A stretch of 64,000 nucleotides of DNA from Ficedula albicollis (taxonomy: Eukaryota; Chordata; Aves; Passeriformes; Muscicapidae): contig NC_021674.1 of the NCBI RefSeq assembly GCF_000247815.1, positions 8,319,611 to 8,383,610 on the forward strand, written 5' to 3'. A model generated the notes under the pieces. The model saw only the letters and a program-made list of their open reading frames with translations, ran no database searches and was not told where the DNA came from. Shown here one piece after another: positions 55,502-64,000 of the stretch (its first letter is position 1; each line of letters begins with the position of its first letter). Made by a program: the position numbers and the translations under genes.

Positions 55502-55698
55502 TGTGTTGGCTTGATGTGGCCAGAAATGTGTATTCTATCACCATTTGTTGAAGCCGGGTGGGGCAGTGACCCTTATCTCCGTGGCACGTACCATCTGCTA
55601 ATGGGCCATCTTTAAGATAAGGTGAAGCAATCATCTTTATCTTTTCCACAACCCACCCTACCTCCAGGAAGATATCATCTGCTAATGGGCCATTCAGT

Positions 55699-56845
<1,147 letters not shown>

Positions 56846-57288
56846 AGATAAAACATGAGATTTTGGACAGAAAGACAGCATCTTTCCACTGGATTCCAGA
56901 GGAAAACCGGACTTTTTCCACATCATCCCTGGACCTTCAGAGGAAAACTGCACCTTCTACAGAAGCACTGCTTCAGCTGAACCACATCTGCCACTGCAGG
57001 AGGACACAGCCACCATTTAATGGGACTGCTGCCAACACCCTGACTGACTGACAGGGTGTCAGGTTGTATTCTGACTCTGTCAGTCTTTTGGGTTTGTTCT
57101 TTGTAATACTGCATTTCTATTTTAATTTTCTTAGTAAAGAACTGTTATTCTTAATTCCCATATCTTTGCCTGAGAGCCTCCTAATTTCAAAATTATTATA
57201 ATAATTTGGAGGGAGGGGGTTTACATTCTCCATTTCAAAGAGAAGCTTCTGCCTTTGTTGGCAGACACCTGTCCTTCAAACCAGGACA

Positions 57289-58114
57289 GATTTCCATCTT
57301 CCACTAGGAAGCATGATCCTAAATAGGGCCAGTTGCATCAAATTCTGCAGCCAGGAGAGATGGCCTGATGCTGGCAGTGCTGCTGGGGGTCCTGCTGGGC
57401 AACCTGGAGATGGATGAGGTGCTGTGGGGAGAGAGGCAGCGAGTCAGGGAACACCTTTTCCCATCTCAGTACAAGGGAAATGCCTGGGGAGCACCAGAGA
57501 TGCACTGCAGCACTGCTCCAAACAGATGGCTGGTCCCAAATGCATTGCAGGATGCCAGGAAACCTCCAAGAACTGAACAGTCCCAGTGCCCAGAGGTGGA
57601 ACCCTGCAGCTCTCCAGACCACCTTGCACACTAAGAGGGCAGCCACATTATGGGATGCAAAGGGACTGGGTTTTTGGAATTGCACAGGGCTCAGTGGCAA
57701 AGCAAAGGGAAGAAGAGGCAGGAGCAGGGTGGTGGTTCGGTGATTTGGGGAGGAGCAGAGGGGTTAGGGAATAAAAGGGGCAGCCATGTAAACAGTTTGC
57801 TGGTCAGTGCACTCCTGTGGGTGTGCTCTGTGCCCAGCCAGCACAGCCTGGCCTCTGCCCCTGTTAAATGGCTTTTTAACCCTTCTCTAGGCAGGAGAGC
57901 CTGTGGGCACTGTGAGGCTGTGAGTGCAGCAGCTGGAGCAGTGAATGGGGTCAGGGTGTGACTGGAGTGAGCCAGGACATGGCCTGGGAGGAAGATGTGC
58001 CTGTGTGGGGGGCTGCGGGTGTCCCTGGGTCAGCTCTGGGTGTGACAGCACCTCTGTGTCCCCAGGAGCAAGCATACAGGGGCTGTGGGACCAAGAGTGC
58101 CATCCATGGAAGAG
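57289..58114. other. Unique non-coding sequence
   Basis: No gene or known repeat was recognised. Several overlapping ORFs on both strands lack motifs. Confidence 0.45.
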
Positions 58115-58173
58115 CTGCACTCCGTGATCCTGCTGGGTCCCCTCCACCTCGGAGGATTCTGTAACTCTGTGAT
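58115..58173 (+). mobile_element. CR1 LINE 3'-end fragment (short)
   Basis: 'gtgatcctgctgggtcccct' followed by 'ggattctgtaactctgtgat' is the CR1 end with terminal octamers. Only about 60 bp can be recognised. Confidence 0.75.
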
Positions 58174-60040
58174 AAAGTCTGTGGGCATGTGCCTGCTGCA
58201 AACATGCTTTTAGCCTTTGCTGTTTGGAGCTGGTGGTGTGGAGCTGCAGCAGCCTCACATCTCTCAGGTAATTTAATCCAGCATGCTGTGTTTTCTTGAA
58301 CACTACCAAGATTTGACCTTGGCTTGAGAATCCCTAAAAACTACGTAGACTCCGGTGAAGTAGCTTGAGCTGTTTCTTGAAGTCAGCCCTATTTCTTGGG
58401 CTGACAGGTTAACAAATTAGACACTTTTTAGATGTTTCTTCTCAGCCTGTATATTCAAGATACAGAATAATCCAGGAGGGTGTTGGCTTACTTCAATTTG
58501 AGAAATAAAAAAAAAAAAAATTAAGCATGAAAGCATCCTGTGGCATACTGAGGTACAGAACAATTTCTTACCCTTCTTGTCATTTGGATAATGAGGACAT
58601 TTATAGTCACAGCAGGAACACTGTCACAGGGTAAATTTCCTTAATGCTCTGTCTGAAAAACACCAGGTGACTAAAGAAAAGAAATCTTATTACAATTAGT
58701 GCTGCTTGAGAACTTCTGGATGCTGTGCTTGCTGCCTGCACATCCGTTGTTCATCAAAAGTGAAATTTGGTGTGAACATGTTTTAGTGGCTCTTTCTCAA
58801 GGATTAATACGCCCTGCACATCCCAGACCAGCTCAGACTGTTGAAGCTTTCAGATCCCTGCCAGAATTTTGCTGGCATTTGCATTGTCAGGTTATAATTC
58901 TGCCACCGGCAACAGAGAGCTGCTGCTTTCCTGAAGGCCTCAGAGAAAATGTAACAAAAGCTTTGCCTTCTCCAACATCAGCTCCCTGTCCTGATGACCA
59001 GGTATGGCCCTAAAGCCAGATTTTCTTAAGCTTTTCCACTCTTGAGAACAGCAGAACTGGGGGAAAAAAAAGGAGAAGCAAAAGCTCCAAGTAGGATAAT
59101 TGAGAAACTAAGTAGTGAAAAAAACCCAAAAAACCAAACAGATTTCCTGGTCTCTTCTGGCAGAGAGCAGACATCCTGATAAACAGATGGGATAAACCTT
59201 AACCATTGTGTGCTTCACTTGTATGTTGTATCTGACATTAAATACCATTAAATACCATTAAATACCTGCCACCTGTGCTTGAAGCAGCCTCTGGGTTCCA
59301 AAGGCTGCAAGAGCAGCCTGCTGAGGGAGCCTTCCAGGGTGTTCAGGGCAGTCAGCTGGCTCACTGGACCCTTGGTGGCATTGATGGGGTTGTGTCAACT
59401 TATTTGGTTTGATTAATTTATGGATAAGGTTTTTCATTTTCACAAAGTTTCACTTGCAATAATTTTCAGTTACCAGGCAAAGCTGCCTTCTCTGTACAGC
59501 CCATTATCCAGCAGGAGAGTCTTCTACCCTTTACTGGCCTGAAGTCCTTTGAAAATCTGGCTTATTCTCAACTTTTTCCTTGAATACCGAGCATTTTCTT
59601 CTAAACTTTGTCCCAGACCTCCCTTGCATGCAGCCATCTGTGAAGGACTCCTGAATAATTCAACAGTACAAAGTTGCTGTCAGTACCCTCAGCTCAGCAC
59701 CATCCAAAGGGAATCACTCAGTGCCAGAGGCTGCACCACATCCTCACCTGCCCCTCCTGGGACACATGAAACTCCCAGACCATTTCTTCCTCCACAAAAA
59801 TACATCCAGCTTCTGCTAATTGTAGCTGTGTTCTGTATCAAGCAAGCAATTAACTCCCAGTAATCTCAGGCAGCAGCCACATTCCCAAAACTGTGAAGGT
59901 GATGCTGGAGCTTGCAGTCAGCAGAGGCAGCCCTGAGTGTTGACATTAGGTAGACATCCCTCTCTGTCTTAAACATGTGTTTATAGGTGCACTTGCATGC
60001 TGATGATGAGCAGGTTTCTCTACAAAACTCAAAAGGACAC
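58174..60040. other. Unique non-coding sequence
   Basis: A decamer (taaataccat) is repeated nearly three times at 59237-59266. No gene was recognised. Confidence 0.45.
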
Positions 60041-60372
60041 TCCGCCCCCTGAGCAGCCTTGTGGAGCAGCCGCTGTGACAGAGAGCCCTCAGCCATCCTG
60101 CCACCGCCGGCCGTGCCAGGGCCGCTGCCCGGGCCATCCCAAAGCCAGGAGCACCAGTCGGGCCTCAGAAGTTTTGCACCAGAAGCCTTGCACCCAGCAG
60201 CACCCGCCACGCTGCTTCCTTGCCTGTGCCGCCGAAAAGGAGAGCAGAAGAAGTGGCCCGCCGCGAGCCACCCACGAGCCGCTCACGCATCCCGCCCCGC
60301 AGGGCCACCCCCATGCCACTGGAACCCCACAGACCCAGCGCTGCCGGCACGCATCACACCCCCAGCGCAATG
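60041..60372. other. CpG-rich patch (possible CpG island or ERV internal segment)
   Basis: I count about 24 CpG dinucleotides in roughly 330 bp, far denser than anywhere else in the window, with high GC content. A proline-rich + strand ORF (59997-60506, 169 codons) and two minus-strand ORFs run through it, none with recognisable domains. It lies about 0.75 kb upstream of an ERV polypurine tract and LTR on the + strand. It may therefore be a GC-rich retroviral leader or gag remnant, or a small independent CpG island. Confidence 0.5.
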
Positions 60373-60479
60373 CCAACCAACAGCCATGTAGTTACAGCAG
60401 CAGCCCAAAAGTAAAGACAGCTCAACACGCTAATCAGCTGTCCTGGAGCCAAAAGTCTTTTCCTCCATTTGCAAAACCT

Positions 60480-60718
60480 GCCAAACAAATAAGTGCCTTC
60501 CCCTAATCCCAACTGTCTCCCTATTTCCCTCCCTCTTTTCCCTTTATCCATCCACAAAATAAGTCCTTTCAAAATTTCCCCAAATTCAATTACCCTTTTT
60601 TTATGTTCCCTCAAATTCCTAACCCCCTTTCCCCTCCAAAGTCTCCCTCCCACTGCCATGCTTTTCACTACCTTTGCTACCCATCTGCCAATCTGTTTTC
60701 CCAAAGTTCCCTTTTAAT
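60480..60718. repeat. Pyrimidine-rich tract followed by purine-rich block
   Basis: About 240 nt are strongly C/T-rich on the + strand ('ctccctatttccctccctct', 'cccctttcccctcc'). An abrupt purine-rich block follows at 60720-60762 ('aaaggggagaatgatatagg', 'gggagagaaagg'). The strand asymmetry is distinctive. The purine block resembles a polypurine tract, which fits an ERV interior. Confidence 0.6.
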
Positions 60719-60762
60719 ACAAAGGGGAGAATGATATAGGGGGAGAGAAAGGAAAAAAAATA

Positions 60763-61097
60763 TATCCCAAAGTAACAATCTTTGTTTTTTCTTCAAAATT
60801 CATGATTTGTATTTAGAGTTTCAACAGGTGCAGCACTCCCATTTTGCTAACTACATTGCTAACAACCACCAGAGTGCCAGTCCACGCTGAAGAATCCCCT
60901 TCCTGACTCAGTTTCCTGACAAGCCATGCTGAGAAAACTTCACCTCTCTTCCTACCAGTTCCAAGATGCTTCAAAAATCCCTTTTTACACTAAGAACTCA
61001 AAAAATAGCTTGCATTTAAAAAATTGTTTTATTTTGTGCTTTTTAGTTACCTCAACCATTTAATTTTAAAATCCTTACTAGAGACCTTCTTTATAAA
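60763..61097. other. Probable ERV interior or flanking non-coding sequence
   Basis: AT-richer sequence immediately upstream of the polypurine tract. If the LTR at 61114 belongs to a provirus remnant this is its 3' interior, but no env-like frame is recognisable. Confidence 0.35.
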
Positions 61098-61113
61098 TAA
61101 AGAAAAGGGGAGT
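61098..61113 (+). other. Polypurine tract
   Basis: 'aaagaaaaggggag' followed by 't' directly abuts the TG of the LTR at 61114. In retroviruses this tract primes plus-strand DNA synthesis. Its position, just outside U3, indicates a 3' LTR with some interior rather than a solo LTR. Confidence 0.65.
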
Positions 61114-61443
61114 TGTGGAGACCAAAGGAATTCCCAACTAGGGAATGCAGCCCCTGTTCTGTTCCCTAAGTCAAGCCTGGGCCCTCTCCCTGTCCGTCAG
61201 CCTTTTGGTCACTCCCACCCTAATTCCCTGTTGGTCCTTCGCCCTGGCTCTGCCCTTGTGGCACCTCCGTGTCTCCTAATAATTGGTCCCTAAGGATTTC
61301 CCCGCCTGCTCATCCCATGTACTGAACCTGTACCCTCATAAGCCTTGGGGCCTTTGTTTCCCGAACCCTGGATCGTGCGTGGCTGAAATAAACATCTTTG
61401 TAAAGCCCTGCAAAGGCCTCCTGCTGTTTCACCCCAAGCAACA
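61114..61443 (+). mobile_element. ERV 3' LTR, family D
   Basis: A 330-bp TGT...ACA element. It starts TGTGGAGACCAAAGG right after a polypurine tract, has U3-like GC-rich sequence, AATAAA at 61387-61392, and a U5 ending 'ccccaagcaaca'. No 5' partner LTR is present in the preceding sequence, so the provirus is 5'-truncated or rearranged. The right boundary is inferred from the TGT/ACA termini. No coding region is intact. Confidence 0.68.
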
Positions 61444-64000
61444 TCTAAATGCAGCACTCTCAGCTATAGGCAGCTGGGATTTTTCCATCCTGGGTGCCCT
61501 TTCTTCACAGTGTGCTCCCAAAGCCACCCCGAGCACGCTCCACGCTCTGCTGCTGCCCTGGTTAACCGAGCAGGAAAAGCTGTGCTGTGAGTGAATCCTT
61601 GGAGCTGGGGCTCTGCAGAGCTCTGGAAGAGGCACCTCCTCGGGGTCAGAGCAGGTACACTCTGCAAAGACACACTCCAGCCTCACTTGGCTGGGCCACA
61701 GCCCGGCTGCTCCGTGGGGAGGGCAGGCTGGGCGAAACGCCACGCTCTGTTTGATACAGATGACAGGGCTTGGCAAGCCAGGACAGGACTTTGGGCAGCC
61801 AGCTGAGAAGTCCCGGAACTGGAAATAGGGCAGGCACCTCCCTGGGGACCAGGAGCTGCTCAGACTAGTGCAGAGAACCATGAATTTTTTTTCTGTGCCC
61901 ATGGGGGATGCAACCTGGCCAAGCAGGGATAACATCTGCCTACCTGTGGTGTGTAGTGTTGCATAGGTATGAGCAGTGTCTGTGAAGCTCAAGCTGGCAG
62001 GAAAGCTTAAACCTCCCTGCCACACCGTTAGGGATTTTTATTTTGGCATCTTGGTATCTCTTTTAATCTGGTATACCACAGCCCTTGGGTATGCAAGGGT
62101 TGTTCCTGAGTGGTGCAGGATGTGAGCCAAGCCCAGATTTCCCACTGGACGCTGCTGACATCCTTGCTGCCATTCCTTGTCTCGCAGCCTGCTGAGGGCT
62201 TGCTAAGCTTGAGCTCCCTGCATACACCCAGATATGTTAATTGACATGGCAAGTTTATTCTCAGCCCAGAATGTATACCTGTCCAAAATTCCTGCCCTTG
62301 GAATAAGCTGGTTATTTCCCTTTTGGGAAATCTGTGCAGGTTCAGCAGGGTCAGGAGACAGTGAGCACAGCCTATTTGTCTACTTCTATGACTTCTAGAG
62401 GAAGAGGACACCAACATGATCAAGGTATTTCTCTCCTAGAGTAAAGGGAACCTTCCCAGAGCCCCAGCCTCTGGTTAAGGCTCTCTAGGCTTCAAATAGG
62501 AAAGCTCATCTGCCTCAAATGTTTGACATAACCCTGGCCCCTAAATCAAACTATCATTTCCCTCCTTTTTCCAGTAATCTCACAAAGTGTATCTTCCCAA
62601 AGTATTGTTTGCTAGCAACTCACCTATAATATATGCTCAATTTCCCTTTGGAATGAAGGCTCATTCCCACCCTGTGGCAGTGCTGAAGGGTTTTCCAAAG
62701 CAGATGATATCATTGCCATCTTTTTCCAGACCTTCTGCAAACTTAAGGTCTGCAAGTCTTATTTGGCCCAGACCTCTTTGTTTCCAGTATTTCTTCTTTC
62801 AATCCCATTCATCCATTAAAAGTCTTCATTTGGCTGTGCAAGTCCTCCCCTGCTTGGCAAATTAAAGCTCTTTTGTCAAAGATTATTTATGGGTCTTGTA
62901 GCTCTCTGTCTTTCCCTCTCAATCCCCTTTGTTCCATCCCAATCAATATTTTAACCCTCCTGCTCCATTTTTATGTGTTCTACTCAAGTTCCTGTGCTGT
63001 TGTTCCCTCTCTCTCTGCCTACATGTACATGAGTGTGATGAAGTGCCTCCAAACAAATTTCAGAAATCAAGCTCAAATGTCATCTTTTTTGACTAACATT
63101 CAGTGATACCTCCTGACTGTTTATGGAAGGCAACAGAGCCAACCATGAGAAATAAAATTCAAGGAGAGGAAGAGGAGAATGAAAGAAAAATAGGAGGGAA
63201 GAAATAAATGAATGAAGAGTTGGGGAGAGAGAAGAAAAGAGTCTGCAATCCCTCAGTGAGATAGAGAATCAGTCTGTGAAAACTGGATGAATTATTGATG
63301 AAATAAAACTTTTAAGGGATTTATATACTAATTAATAACAAAGTTCATTCTTATTAAATGACAAACCCTCCGATTATGCCACCCAACACAGTCATGATAA
63401 AAGCAGCTCTTCTTTCTGCAGCTCCTGGATGTTCTAAAGGCTGCCAGGATTTGTCTCCAGAAGTCACTCAGAAAAAGGAGCTTTCAGATTCCCTTCTCAC
63501 CTCTTTTGTCATCTGTGTATTAATCTCAGCATATAAGAGAGGTGGAAAGTCCCAGCCACATGGCTACATGAGGTTCAAGAAAACAACAGCTGACAGACTT
63601 CGGTTTGCCTAATGAAAAATTGGATTTTCTTTCACTTTTAAAAGTGGGTCTGTAGAAATTCATGGATGTGGGAAGCATCTGGCAATATGAGTCTGCTCAA
63701 CTCAGGGGAGAGTGCAAGAAATGAGCATTTTTTGATTTTGAAGTGGATAACTAGATATTGCATTGACCTTCTTAGGCAAAGGGGAAGATCTGCATCACTT
63801 GAAATCTTGGATCTGACCTTTTCTGAAGTGGCATTCTTCAATTCAGTATGAAGTTGTCAGATTCAATCACAGAGATGGAAGGGAAAAAACGAATTCTGCT
63901 TGTTCCTTGATCAGCCTGGAAGGTCATTGCAACCCTGTGCTATTTTTTTGTCTCTGAGCAATGCACCTGTGAGGTTAACATGCTGAAGATATCCCAGCAC
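61444..64000. other. Unique non-coding sequence
   Basis: The long minus-strand ORF at 61429-62025 (198 codons) begins downstream and ends inside the LTR, and lacks recognisable motifs. An A/G-rich segment lies near 63140-63240. No gene or known repeat was recognised. Confidence 0.45.

Noticed and set aside
59997..60506. 169-codon proline-rich ORF as a gene
   Set aside because: It lies in a CpG-rich patch where ORFs on several frames are long by composition. No domain, splice or conservation evidence.
61429..62025. 198-codon minus-strand ORF
   Set aside because: It ends inside an LTR and shows no motif. Probably chance.

Overview
The window looks like non-genic (intergenic or deep intronic) DNA from a bird, probably a songbird or related neoavian. 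This rests on at least eight fragments of CR1, the dominant avian LINE, and on several families of retroviral solo LTRs. There is no operon-like packing and no ORF that reads as a known protein. I found no confident protein-coding gene, tRNA, rRNA or CRISPR. Two short stretches have exon-like splice signals (10503-10716 on + and 29861-29992 on -) and are given only as weak candidates.

Layout. 1-7716 is mostly unique sequence with one CR1 tail. A (TATACA)n hexanucleotide array of about 200 bp lies at 7717-7919. A 785-bp CR1 fragment on the minus strand (8631-9415) still shows the reverse-transcriptase C-terminal region. A minus-strand solo LTR (11292-12362) is broken by 680 C's. Between 12.6 and 25.1 kb there are five more CR1 tails, a 71-bp tandem duplication, a perfect 12-bp hairpin and two poly-T/poly-C junctions. 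From 25 to 46 kb there is a run of tandem duplications (75, 81, 55 nested in 242, 45 and 70 bp), a probable LTR at about 34.69-35.15 kb, and two related short LTRs in opposite orientation (36576-36790 and 42541-42769). Two more copies of the first LTR family lie at 48735-51118 and 55502-57288, each interrupted by a giant poly-C tract. Near the right end come a CpG-rich patch (60.04-60.37 kb), a pyrimidine-rich tract and an ERV 3' end (polypurine tract plus a 330-bp LTR, 61114-61443). The rest, to 64000, is unremarkable.

The most important reading concerns the five long poly-C tracts (680, 32, 223, 2233 and 990 nt). They are C on the + strand whatever the orientation of the element they sit in. 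They fall exactly where short-read assemblies break (near-identical LTR interiors and poly-T runs), and one is flanked by a perfect 80-bp duplication, as expected of unmerged overlapping contig ends. The window contains no N. The simplest explanation is that they are assembly gaps whose N's were replaced by C, not biology. I see no new coding system here; the long Pro/Gly ORFs are products of these tracts.
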